Shown here: positions 1 to 8,164 of the stretch, in pieces
Layout of the letters: each line of letters starts with the position of its first letter
Numbering within the stretch: position 1 is the first letter of the stretch
NCBI GenBank assembly: GCA_024181965.1
Contig: BQXS01012471.1
Span: 2,065-30,518, forward strand
DNA length: 28,454 nt
Direction of reading: 5' to 3'
DNA from: Aduncisulcus paluster
Taxonomy: Eukaryota > Fornicata
The notes under the pieces: model-generated
Told to the model about the DNA's origin: nothing
Database searches by the model: none
Seen by the model: the letters and a program-made list of their open reading frames with translations, nothing else
Position numbers and translations under genes: made by a program

Positions 1-133
1 ATCATATATTGCATGCCATCCTTGTGAGTCCACTCCTGACACGAAATCGTTTCATAACTTCGACATTTGTTTACATAGTGGATTATAAGGTGACAAAATA
101 TGCTGATAAGTTGCAGTTGAAATCCATGAATAT
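1..133. repeat. 133-bp dispersed repeat, copy 1 (truncated by window edge)
   Basis: This stretch recurs at 9511-9643 in the same orientation with two differences in 133 bases (positions 89 and 125 here). Similarity ends sharply after base 133. On the left it runs to the window edge, so this copy may extend further. Neither strand keeps a long ATG-initiated frame across both copies, so I do not call it coding. It is probably part of a dispersed multicopy element. Confidence 0.85.
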
Positions 134-488
134 TGTGAATATCATCGACTTCTTGGCAGAGAAGCTATTCTTCTGGTTTTCTTTGCTTCTCGAATCGTTC
201 TCACTCTTCTCTGCTCTCTGCTCGATTGATAAAAACTAATTCAGTTTATTAGTTTATTATTTGTTTATTATTTGTTTTTCTTTCGCTTTTAATTCCTTCC
301 CAAGATGTCTTCGAAAGGAATTAACAACACAACTTCTTGCGCTCTGTGATGTTTCTCTAACTCAAAAAATATGCTGAACGACTACATGGAGTCCATGGCA
401 ATTTCACATATCAACGACGTCATTTAAATCCTGAGCTTCAAGATATTTATTTCTGAAAAAAAAAAAATTAAAGGTTATTAAATAAGCT
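134..488. other. Non-coding stretch beside the repeat
   Basis: No supported gene. It holds pyrimidine-rich sequence (about 160-230) and an 11-base tandem duplication (GTTTATTATTT twice, about 251-274). An A-run at about 458-467 lies just downstream of the minus-strand gene that ends at 489 and may be part of its 3' end region. Confidence 0.5.
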
Positions 489-2852
489 TCATAATATTGA
501 ATACGAAGGATTTAGCTCTTCAGAGATTTCATATTGTACCCGTGGCTCACTAATACTTGATCTTATCTTATGTGAATGCAATTTCTTATCCCAACCTTCC
601 GTGAAAATATAGAGAACTGTGAATAAAATCACAACGATGACGAGTGGTGCCATAATCATTAATATACAAGCAATAATAAGACCCAAACTTGATATAATAG
701 ATAACATCACGACACCTAATATAAAATTCATATCAGAATAATATTTAAATGGATCGTTTGTCTCCAAAGAATTGGTAGCCCCATACAAAACATGATATAT
801 TTTCCCTACATGTTCGTTCCAAATCAACTGAATTAATCGAACCATTCCATGACGGTGGTTCCAAATATAATCATGCATCTTGACAGTGGGGCGAGCAAGA
901 TATGCTACTTTATCATAAGAAAATGTAATTGAAATCATGAGACAAACATAATATTCGACTCCAGCAACAAGAGAGGAGAATAACCATCCAAAAAACTTAT
1001 TTCCGAATGTGAAATTGTTGGTTATGCTGATACTATTTGAATACAACCTCATTAAATTGGATCCATTTCTCACTTCTTCAATAGAATGATACTGACCAAA
1101 TGCTTCGATCCAATGTAAATAATACAAATCATTAGAATTATCTTGGCTTTTGTGACAAGGATTTGTATTATTATTATTGTCAAAACCATAAATCCAACAT
1201 AAATCGAATTTCTCAAAGCTATTATTATTTATATCATTAAATAATGAGAAAGATGAAGTGATATCATCAGCTAAGTCAGTATTTGAGGCAGTATTTGAGG
1301 CAAATGGCACAGATAAGCTTGATAGAATGGAACATTTTGAAACCGGTGTGAACAATGGTGCAGTAGTGGGCCTATGAATTTCCATAAAAGATGAATGTCC
1401 TGTTGTATTCAACTGATTTTGGAAAGAAAAAGGGGAAAACAATGGAAATTGAAACATTATTCCACATAAAAATAGTAAAATGACACTGAAAATGGTCACC
1501 ACAAACAGAGTAGTTTCATGTTCCTGTAATAAATCGATGGTTGAACCACTTCTTCCTTCATTTCTATCATATAATCGGATAAGAATCGTATAGTAATATA
1601 AAATGAGAAACACAACAGCTAAATATGGACACGTGGAGTATATGTTTGAAAACACACCGAACCCATTGAGAGAAGCATAATACGAGATACCAGTGATCAA
1701 TATGTTGACAATAGCAAGGAATATAATTCCAAGAATGAGAATCTTCCCGCTAGAACCCTCATTAAATTTATCATGAACAATCGGGAAAACATATTCGCCT
1801 TCTTTGGACCGCCTAAAGTCCGAATAACCATTATTTCGTTTCAGATTCAATCGATAATAATATGATATTTTCTCACATCGTAGGATAAAATGATAGAATT
1901 TGGGAATAATTATGTTTGACTTATCGAGACGAGTTACAATTGATAAAAAGAGAATCTTGAGTCGAGACATCGATTGAGAAACATAATACCTAAAAATAGG
2001 TGGGAATATCCAATGGAGAAACGTGCCTAATTTGTCAAGTATGGATTTCAGAGATCCACGACCCAACATAGATTCCAGATTTTTGAAGTGTTTGGTTACA
2101 TTTTGATAATCATACTTTCCTGCAAAAAGCAATATACAGCCAAAAATAGAAAGAAATATGAGAAAGAGAGGGACTATAACAATGAAAAATAGCCACCAGA
2201 AAAAAATCGATTTGTGCGGATTAAGAAAAGAGTAAACAAGATATGGGGCAAGAAAATAGGCTACAAGATGAACTATGGCCTGAAACAGGAATATTTTGGG
2301 GTAAAAATGAGAAAAATATTTCCCTCGAATCTCATTATCGGCTATCACGGAAGAATCCATCTCCATATCAACAATTTGAGATTTATGGATAAATTTCGCG
2401 GGTATTCTATGTTTATATTGAGAGAATTGAGAAATATCAAATTCTCCTTGGACACCAGATGTATCAGAAGACTGAAAGGGATGTATATAATGTTTTGTTT
2501 TGAGATGATGAGTTAAACCTGAACAACGGACCTCTTCTTTGCAAATAGAACATGTACATTTCAAAGATTCTGTTTGCAAACTTACTCTTGGAAGTATTTC
2601 TGGCTGTAGAGATGATCTGCATTTAGGACAACCGTCGCTTATCCGCTGAAATAATATTCCGTTGCAATAGCAACAAAACCTCACTCCACAAGAGGAGCAA
2701 ATGTAAGAAGGATGTGTCAAAACAGAAAGGCAGGAGAAACACCGATCCTCTGAAAGTTTCGCCCTTTTGTCCTTATCTTCGCATATTATATCAGTTAGTC
2801 GTGTTGAATAGTACAAATGTTTAGAAGAAAGCCGAGAAAAAAATTCATTCAT
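489..2852 (-). CDS. Zinc-finger multi-pass membrane protein, unknown function
   Basis: A 787-residue protein starting at an ATG. The N-terminus is cysteine-rich: C38, C41, C52, C55, C60, C63, C75 and C78 form a RING/B-box-like zinc module. A C2H2-like finger follows (C101, C104, H115/H116, H121). Hydrophobic segments lie near residues 186-210, 216-245, 370-394, 408-427, 448-470, 618-645 and 708-750, giving roughly seven to eight membrane passes. A Ser/Asn-rich loop (about 478-615) has several N-glycosylation sequons. A RING-like domain joined to a membrane domain suggests a membrane ubiquitin ligase or a membrane-tethered adaptor, but the Cys/His order is not canonical RING. I do not recognise a family. 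It is a single exon on the same strand as CCT5, 334 bases away. Confidence 0.85.
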   Translation of the reverse strand: MNEFFSRLSSKHLYYSTRLTDIICEDKDKRAKLSEDRCFSCLSVLTHPSYICSSCGVRFCCYCNGILFQRISDGCPKCRSSLQPEILPRVSLQTESLKCTCSICKEEVRCSGLTHHLKTKHYIHPFQSSDTSGVQGEFDISQFSQYKHRIPAKFIHKSQIVDMEMDSSVIADNEIRGKYFSHFYPKIFLFQAIVHLVAYFLAPYLVYSFLNPHKSIFFWWLFFIVIVPLFLIFLSIFGCILLFAGKYDYQNVTKHFKNLESMLGRGSLKSILDKLGTFLHWIFPPIFRYYVSQSMSRLKILFLSIVTRLDKSNIIIPKFYHFILRCEKISYYYRLNLKRNNGYSDFRRSKEGEYVFPIVHDKFNEGSSGKILILGIIFLAIVNILITGISYYASLNGFGVFSNIYSTCPYLAVVFLILYYYTILIRLYDRNEGRSGSTIDLLQEHETTLFVVTIFSVILLFLCGIMFQFPLFSPFSFQNQLNTTGHSSFMEIHRPTTAPLFTPVSKCSILSSLSVPFASNTASNTDLADDITSSFSLFNDINNNSFEKFDLCWIYGFDNNNNTNPCHKSQDNSNDLYYLHWIEAFGQYHSIEEVRNGSNLMRLYSNSISITNNFTFGNKFFGWLFSSLVAGVEYYVCLMISITFSYDKVAYLARPTVKMHDYIWNHRHGMVRLIQLIWNEHVGKIYHVLYGATNSLETNDPFKYYSDMNFILGVVMLSIISSLGLIIACILMIMAPLVIVVILFTVLYIFTEGWDKKLHSHKIRSSISEPRVQYEISEELNPSYSIL

Positions 2853-3186
2853 CCTTGTTAATTTTTAGATAACGCTCTACTGCAGATATTATGATATAGT
2901 CGGGTATTAAGTAAATTATGGTGTTAAAAAGACATTAAATCGAGATATAAAATTTTAAATCTCAAAAGGAAACTGTTGTCTGCGAGTTTACCTCAGTATA
3001 TGTTGACAAACATCCAAATCGATCTCTATCTTATTAATATTTTGATCTGCTACAAGCATTGCACAGAAGTACTAATAGTATGTGAAAGTATTTTCCCGAC
3101 GTTGATTTATAATACTTTTATTTATTATTGCCGGTGAAATATTGCCTTTTACAACAAAAGAAAGAAATCATTTAAATTTTTTTAAT
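2853..3186. promoter_or_regulatory. Intergenic region upstream of the zinc-finger membrane gene
   Basis: 334 AT-rich bases between the CCT5 stop and the ATG at 2852. It must hold the 3' end of CCT5 and the promoter of the minus-strand gene at 489-2852. I see no distinctive motif beyond AT-rich runs. Confidence 0.4.
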
Positions 3187-4911
3187 CTAGAATCCTTGTT
3201 CTTCTTTATCGGTGAAATCAATGCTGGTATCAATCTTGAGAATCATCCTTGTCACCTGAGTCGCCAGTTGGAATTGTTGGACCTTTGAAGAAAGGGTTTC
3301 GAACACTAGTTGTGATCTCATGTCGGTAGTTCCACGTTCCATACAATCGACACCGATGGCGGAATCCTTTGTGAGCTTCTGTTTAGCTTTAAGATCGGCA
3401 AGAGTCTTGATAGGGTCGAGACCACTGTTCCTTGCAAGACTGATAGGGATAACATCAAGGGCTTCAGCGAATGCACGCAGAGCACGTTGTTCGACTGTGC
3501 TGACATCCTCCATTGACTGTTCAATGGCCAAAGAGGCACACAATTCAGCAGCACCACCACCGAACACGATGGAAGGATCACGAATAAGATTCCTGACGAC
3601 GCACATGGCATCATGGAGAGCTCTCTCGGCCTCGTCAAGCATAATCTCATTGGATCCACGGATGAAAACGGTGACTATCTTCTCGTTCTCACAGCCTTCA
3701 ATGGTGACAATGCGATCAGTCTGAGTTCCGAGAGTTTCCTCTCTCACGAGCTTGGCATTTCCAAGGGTAGAAGGGGAGAGATCATCGAATCGACTGATGA
3801 TGGAACCACCAGTGGCGATAGCAAGACCTTCAATCTCATCGGCAAGAGCCCAACGAACAGCAGGAATTCCAGCTTGGTAAAGAAGATGGTTGGCTTCATC
3901 ATCGAATCCCCATTGGCAAACAACAAATGTGGCTCCACTAGCCTTGATCTTATCAACCATTTCCGTGAAAAAGGCCTGCTCAGTAGTGTATAAAGATTCA
4001 TATTTCTCAACACTATCAACAATAAGTTTATAACCAATCTCGGGCTTGGGAGGCTCAAGAGGAACATTAAGAATGGCAATCTTGGCATCTTTAACCTCTT
4101 TGGCCATCTGAGAATGTGTGAAATCAGTGTCTAATACAAGACCTTTAATGAGACGGGTGTCTTCAATCTTTCCACCAGCCTTCTTCCTAATCTTGATCAA
4201 CTCAAAATCAACGTCACGACGTTCGAGATCTGCGACACTTAATACGGCATCAACGGCAATCTCGGCCATCTGACGAAGGTTTTTGTTAATAATTTTGGAC
4301 CCAAGAGTAGTCATGGCAACTTCAATAAGTTTTTCTCTATTATCGATCATAAATTTCTCAGATGACTCCTCTAATGTCTTTGTAGCAATCTTAAGGGCAG
4401 TTTCAAATCCATCAGCAATACGAATAGGATGAATTCCGCTTTTTGAAAGCTTTAGGGCATGTTCAAGTAAAGCACCGGCCAAAACCACAACACCGGTAGT
4501 TCCATCTCCAATTTCAAAATCTTGGCACTTAGAAAGTGATGTTATCAACTTTCCTATCTGGGAAGGAGAATCCATTTTGGTCATGATGGTGGCTCCATCA
4601 TTTGTAATTGTGAGACCACCAGAACTATCTATAATCAATTTATCTCTTCCTTTTGGTCCAAGACTAGTAGAAACAGTGCCTGCAACACTAGTTGCAATAC
4701 CAATATGGCTGGATAGAGCTTCGGCTCCAGATAAACGTTTACGCTTCTCTTCTTCGCGTAAGATGAGCACAGGAGCACCATTCTCATCATGCGCAAGCAT
4801 TATCTGAGGTTGTTTAGACGACATTCTTGACAAAATAGAAAGAAAATCATATTGCGGGTGTGATTTTTGATTCGATTGATGAATTGTACCAAATTCAATC
4901 TCATGCTCCAT
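3187..4911 (-). CDS. CCT5: T-complex protein 1 subunit epsilon (CCT5)
   Basis: Subunit of the eukaryotic cytosolic chaperonin CCT/TRiC, the ATP-driven ring complex that folds actin, tubulin and other proteins. Group II chaperonin motifs in order (574-residue numbering): SLGPKGRDK (83-91), TNDGATI (103-109), GDGTTGVVVLAGALLE (135-150), RRDVDFELIK (231-240), CQWGFDDEANHLL (332-344), FIRGSNEIMLDEAERALHDA (416-435) and GGGAAE (451-456). RRDVDFELIK and QWGFDDEANHLL mark the epsilon subunit specifically. The first ATG (4911) adds 29 residues not typical of the family; the ATG at 4824 (Met30) gives 545 residues and aligns with the usual CCT5 start (about 540). I prefer 4824 as the functional start. 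Divergent from HMG-CoA reductase across about 230-310 bases. Confidence 0.97.
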   Translation of the reverse strand: MEHEIEFGTIHQSNQKSHPQYDFLSILSRMSSKQPQIMLAHDENGAPVLILREEEKRKRLSGAEALSSHIGIATSVAGTVSTSLGPKGRDKLIIDSSGGLTITNDGATIMTKMDSPSQIGKLITSLSKCQDFEIGDGTTGVVVLAGALLEHALKLSKSGIHPIRIADGFETALKIATKTLEESSEKFMIDNREKLIEVAMTTLGSKIINKNLRQMAEIAVDAVLSVADLERRDVDFELIKIRKKAGGKIEDTRLIKGLVLDTDFTHSQMAKEVKDAKIAILNVPLEPPKPEIGYKLIVDSVEKYESLYTTEQAFFTEMVDKIKASGATFVVCQWGFDDEANHLLYQAGIPAVRWALADEIEGLAIATGGSIISRFDDLSPSTLGNAKLVREETLGTQTDRIVTIEGCENEKIVTVFIRGSNEIMLDEAERALHDAMCVVRNLIRDPSIVFGGGAAELCASLAIEQSMEDVSTVEQRALRAFAEALDVIPISLARNSGLDPIKTLADLKAKQKLTKDSAIGVDCMERGTTDMRSQLVFETLSSKVQQFQLATQVTRMILKIDTSIDFTDKEEQGF

Positions 4912-5138
4912 TTTTTTTAAATATTAATTTAATAATATTATTTTTAAGCATTTCAATTCTCTTTTTACTTCTCTATTACAATCAAAGCCTATCTTCTGAA
5001 ATACAATATTTGAAAACATTCTTACAAGATAAATTATATTAAATATCATTTTTTATTTGACCTTGGTCAATTTTATTATAATTTTTTTGTGTAATCCCTG
5101 GATAGAATCAATTGAAGCTTTTCGTAGCTACCAAGACC
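4912..5138. promoter_or_regulatory. Divergent promoter region between CCT5 and HMG-CoA reductase
   Basis: About 227 AT-rich bases separate the first ATG of CCT5 (minus) from the ATG of the reductase (plus at 5139), so both promoters must lie here. Runs such as TTTAAATATTAATTTAA directly precede CCT5, consistent with AT-rich initiators of compact protist genomes. I see no specific factor site. Confidence 0.4.
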
Positions 5139-6932
5139 ATGTCATCCCGTATTCCAAGATTTTTCTCTCTATCAGTGGATGAAAAACTTGAACATGTCCT
5201 TAAAACTGGAGAATTAACAAAAGAAGAGTCTGATGTTATAAAATCAGCTCTTCCACTTTCTATTGCTGAACAATTGACTGAAAATGTGATATCTACGTTG
5301 GATATTCCATTGAGTGTATGTGCCAATCTTGTTATAAATGGTAAGGACATGTTCATTCCAATGGCCAATGAAGAATCATCTGTTGTTTCTGCAGCCTCTA
5401 ATGGAGCGAAATTACTCCGTGAAAGTGGGGGGGTAGAAGCAATTAGTTGCACTCCGACAATATTTTCACAAATTATTTTTGAGATTCCTTCAAGAATAGA
5501 TGATGAGTCATTATTAACAACTATTCGTGTATCTCGTCACAAAAAGCAATCATTTTTTCAAAAAAACATATGGGACAAATTATTAACTCCGATATCTGAA
5601 TATAGTTCATTAAAAACAATAATTCCTTCATCATTCCTTGCTTCTCGAGATTTTTCGCTTCCTGCCGATAATGTATGTCCAAAACTAACAGAGTATCTCA
5701 AATCTCAACTTCCTAAACTCAGATTTATTGCTAAGGATCTTTTAGAGAGAATCGAAAAGAGGGGAGGGGGCCTATGGTCAATTCGAGCTCGTGTCATTAC
5801 TGATCATATTGAAGAAATTGAGGAAGAGGGTGGTGAGAAAGAAGGAGAAGAAAGAACTTCAATGATATCTTTCTCTAGGTTTGTTAGCGTTGATCTTATC
5901 TTTGGTGTTTGTGAAGCTATGGGTGCTAATTTAAGTTCTTCTGTATCCGAGAGGATCATGCCAGAATTGAAGCAATATATTCAAAATTATCTTCAAAAAT
6001 ATCACGATCCTTTGCCCTCTTCTCCTTCTCTCCTAAACCCTCACGACCACACTGCCGATCAAATAACCGGTTCAGCCGATCAAACAACCGGTTCAGCCGA
6101 CCATACAGACGACTCTGTGACCCCCTGCGATGATGAAAAAGATGGAGGTGAATCTTTTGTATTCCATGTGACAAGTATTGTTTCAAATACCTCCCAACGT
6201 CTTTCCTTCGCTCGCAGTACAATATCAGCCCTCGACCTTCATAAACAGAGGTCAAAACAATTCCCGAATGTCGAAGTTGCCGCTGAGTGTTTGAGAAATA
6301 TATCAACGTTGGCTAAATATGCAAGATTAGATCCTTATCGTCAGACAACACACAACAAAGGGATTATGAATGGTTCTCTGAGCGTTGTGCTTGCCACTGG
6401 AAATGATACAAGAGCATTCGCATGCTCAAATTCCTCCCTTACACGAGAATTTACTCCAACTCTCACCCAATATCGATATGATTCCATTAGTTCAACCCTG
6501 ATCTGTGCATGTGTTCAGTGTACCCCTGTTGGAACCATAGGCGGAATGACATCAATTCATGACAAGTGCAAAGTATGCATCAAGTTATCGACATCTCAGA
6601 CCAAGCCACCAATGTTAACAGACCACTCAATCGAGCACTCAAGCTCCTATTCCAAAATGCAGCCGGAATATGATATTTTTGCTGCTCAGAGGTTAGGAAA
6701 TGCGATTACTTGTATTGGATTGTGTCAAAATGTCTCTGCACTTCTTGCCTTGACCACCAAAGGGATCTGTGCTGGTCATATGAGGTTACATTTATCAAAT
6801 ATTATGTTGAGAATGGGTATAAGTCGAACTTCCAAGGAATGGGAAACTGTTATGAAGTATTGGAAGACCCCAGGAGTTAAACAAATTGTCACTGAACAAA
6901 ATATCAGGAAAGTTATTGGTGGCTCAAGCTAG
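5139..6932 (+). CDS. HMG-CoA reductase, class II (bacterial type)
   Basis: Reduces HMG-CoA to mevalonate, the committed step of isoprenoid synthesis. The ATG at 5139 gives 597 residues; the frame is open 27 bases upstream but only to a TTG. Class II signatures: SRIPRF near the start, ENVIS (48-52), the EE pair with catalytic Glu79 followed by SVVSAAS, CEAMGAN (258-264), DPYRQTTHNKGIMNG with catalytic Lys407, ATGNDTR with catalytic Asp423, PVGTIGG (463-469) and GHMRLH (546-551) carrying the C-terminal histidine pair. There is no membrane anchor, unlike class I enzymes of animals and plants. It is longer than the usual 430 residues because of an acidic stretch (about 225-240), a Ser/Asp-rich insert (about 290-336) and loops near 440-510. 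The Pro after the catalytic Glu in Pseudomonas mevalonii is Ser here. Giardia is known to have a class II enzyme thought to come from bacteria. Confidence 0.93.
   Translation: MSSRIPRFFSLSVDEKLEHVLKTGELTKEESDVIKSALPLSIAEQLTENVISTLDIPLSVCANLVINGKDMFIPMANEESSVVSAASNGAKLLRESGGVEAISCTPTIFSQIIFEIPSRIDDESLLTTIRVSRHKKQSFFQKNIWDKLLTPISEYSSLKTIIPSSFLASRDFSLPADNVCPKLTEYLKSQLPKLRFIAKDLLERIEKRGGGLWSIRARVITDHIEEIEEEGGEKEGEERTSMISFSRFVSVDLIFGVCEAMGANLSSSVSERIMPELKQYIQNYLQKYHDPLPSSPSLLNPHDHTADQITGSADQTTGSADHTDDSVTPCDDEKDGGESFVFHVTSIVSNTSQRLSFARSTISALDLHKQRSKQFPNVEVAAECLRNISTLAKYARLDPYRQTTHNKGIMNGSLSVVLATGNDTRAFACSNSSLTREFTPTLTQYRYDSISSTLICACVQCTPVGTIGGMTSIHDKCKVCIKLSTSQTKPPMLTDHSIEHSSSYSKMQPEYDIFAAQRLGNAITCIGLCQNVSALLALTTKGICAGHMRLHLSNIMLRMGISRTSKEWETVMKYWKTPGVKQIVTEQNIRKVIGGSS
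6054..6103 (+). repeat. 21-bp minisatellite inside HMG-CoA reductase
   Basis: Two complete in-frame 21-base units (6054-6074 and 6075-6095, one base different) and the start of a third encode a seven-residue Ala-Asp-Gln-x-Thr-Gly-Ser repeat. It sits in the hydrophilic insert of the reductase, not in a conserved motif. Confidence 0.8.
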
Positions 6933-6965
6933 AATACTGTTCTCTACTTTCTACCAATATATAGT

Positions 6966-6982
6966 CCTCTAATTCCTAGAGG
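6966..6982 (+). other. Short hairpin in the 3' region of HMG-CoA reductase
   Basis: CCTCTA, a five-base loop and TAGAGG form a perfect 6-bp stem 34 bases after the stop codon. It is followed by an (AC)n run near 6986-6999. The 12-mer CTACCAATATAT flanks this element at 6951 and again near 7002. It may be a 3'-UTR structure; function unknown. Confidence 0.4.
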
Positions 6983-7164
6983 GATATACACACACACACA
7001 TCTACCAATATATTCGATAGATATTATCCTTGGAATTTCTTGTTAATCAGTAAATGATATTGGAGGTATAGGAAATAATAATCATTGGTGCACCGTGTCA
7101 CGAGATCTTTTGGATTACACGTGGAAAAGATCAAAAATACCTAGATGTTTCTCACTTGCCACCC

Positions 7165-7894
7165 TCACCAGTCACCCTGAGGAACAAGATCATCCAACAT
7201 CTTTTGCAATTGATCCGTAGCTTCGGTCAAATCCATACGAGATGGCCAAGAAAGCTTGCCATTCTCATTACCGAAACGAAACGAAATGAAAGTAGGCATT
7301 GACCTAACTCCCAAAAAATCTGCAACCAATTCTTCGGCAGATTCTTCATCAACATCCACATAACAAAAAATAATGTCCGAATTGACAGGATTTTGACCAA
7401 ATGAATGATAAACAGGAGCAATTCTTTTACATGGACCTGACCATTCGGCATACGCGTAGATAATGACATGATGATGCTCTGCAATTAAGGATTTGAATTC
7501 TTCAAGGGTTTTGATGTATTTGGACATTTTTATAGTAAAATTAAGGATTTCTGTTTGATTGTCGGAAAGAAACTACAAGAATATGACCAAGATTTGGTGG
7601 AATAAACGGTACAAATATAATAAATGTAACGAATAAAATAAATATAAATATTCATCCAACACCAGTAAGCTTCAACAGACACAAACAAATCATGGAACAA
7701 TAGAATAGGATAATAATACATACGACGAAAAGATTATTGAAACTATATCGAATATAATGTGCAGAAAATGGTGTAGAATGCCAGGTCTGTGATCGAATAA
7801 CACCTAACAGCAACCAAAAATGAACGAAATCATCAAAAATCGACTGTGACACTTCAAGGATTGTATATCGTTCATCTTCATGCATTAAAACCAT
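7165..7894 (-). CDS. Thioredoxin-like protein with Ser-Gly-Pro-Cys active site; probably two exons
   Basis: The 3' exon (ATG at 7527, 120 residues) is a complete thioredoxin fold: YAYAEWSGPCK at 24-34, FCYVDVDEE at 54-62 and the cis-proline MPTF at 77-80. The first active-site cysteine is Ser30 and the resolving Cys33 is kept, so it cannot form the usual CxxC disulfide. It may act as a monothiol protein or a binding adaptor. Upstream, an ATG at 7894 opens 57 codons ending exactly at a GTATGT donor (7723-7718). A TTCTTGTAG acceptor (AG at 7574-7573) restores the thioredoxin frame with 15 more residues before Met. The spliced product, join of 7894-7724 and 7572-7165, would be 192 residues. The 57-residue exon is not thioredoxin-like. 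The thioredoxin call is firm; the exon is likely but unproven. Confidence 0.85.
7573..7723 (-). other. Candidate intron in the thioredoxin-like gene
   Basis: 151 bases on the minus strand, from GTATGT to TTCTTGTAG, phase 0. It has the same donor as the other introns inferred here. Removing it joins an ATG-initiated open frame to the thioredoxin frame without a stop. If it is not spliced, the ATG at 7527 is the start. Confidence 0.5.
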
Positions 7895-7925
7895 TTATAG
7901 CTGGTTTTAAACCCATATATTATAA

Positions 7926-8096
7926 AGACGTGTATTTCAATGCAGATCAAAAATCGACAAATTCAAAAAACTTCGACCTGGCTTGTTAGAAATCAAGAAA
8001 TTTATTCATGGGACGGAATACAATCTTAAAAAACTACACAAAGACTTCTTCAAGAGTTCCTCCAAGCTTGAGAAGAAAGAAAAGCAGCCTGCTTAA
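7926..8096 (+). other. Coding-like segment without a start codon
   Basis: An open frame of 56 codons from a stop at 7923-7925 to the stop at 8094-8096 encodes a Lys-rich, protein-like peptide (for example KFKKLRPGLLEIKKFIHG). There is no ATG and I see no convincing upstream exon. It could be a gene fragment or a 3' exon. A different frame here has an ATG at 8008 and 70 codons, but its 3' half overlaps the minus-strand gene ending at 8165. Confidence 0.25.
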
Positions 8097-8164
8097 ACTT
8101 GCTGTTTCTGATGAATGGAACAAAAGTTCCATATCTTTTGACACACAATATCAGTATCCTTGGA

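Noticed and set aside
3320-3993. Long plus-strand open frames opposite CCT5
   Set aside because: They lie antisense within a strongly conserved chaperonin gene and have no recognisable domains.
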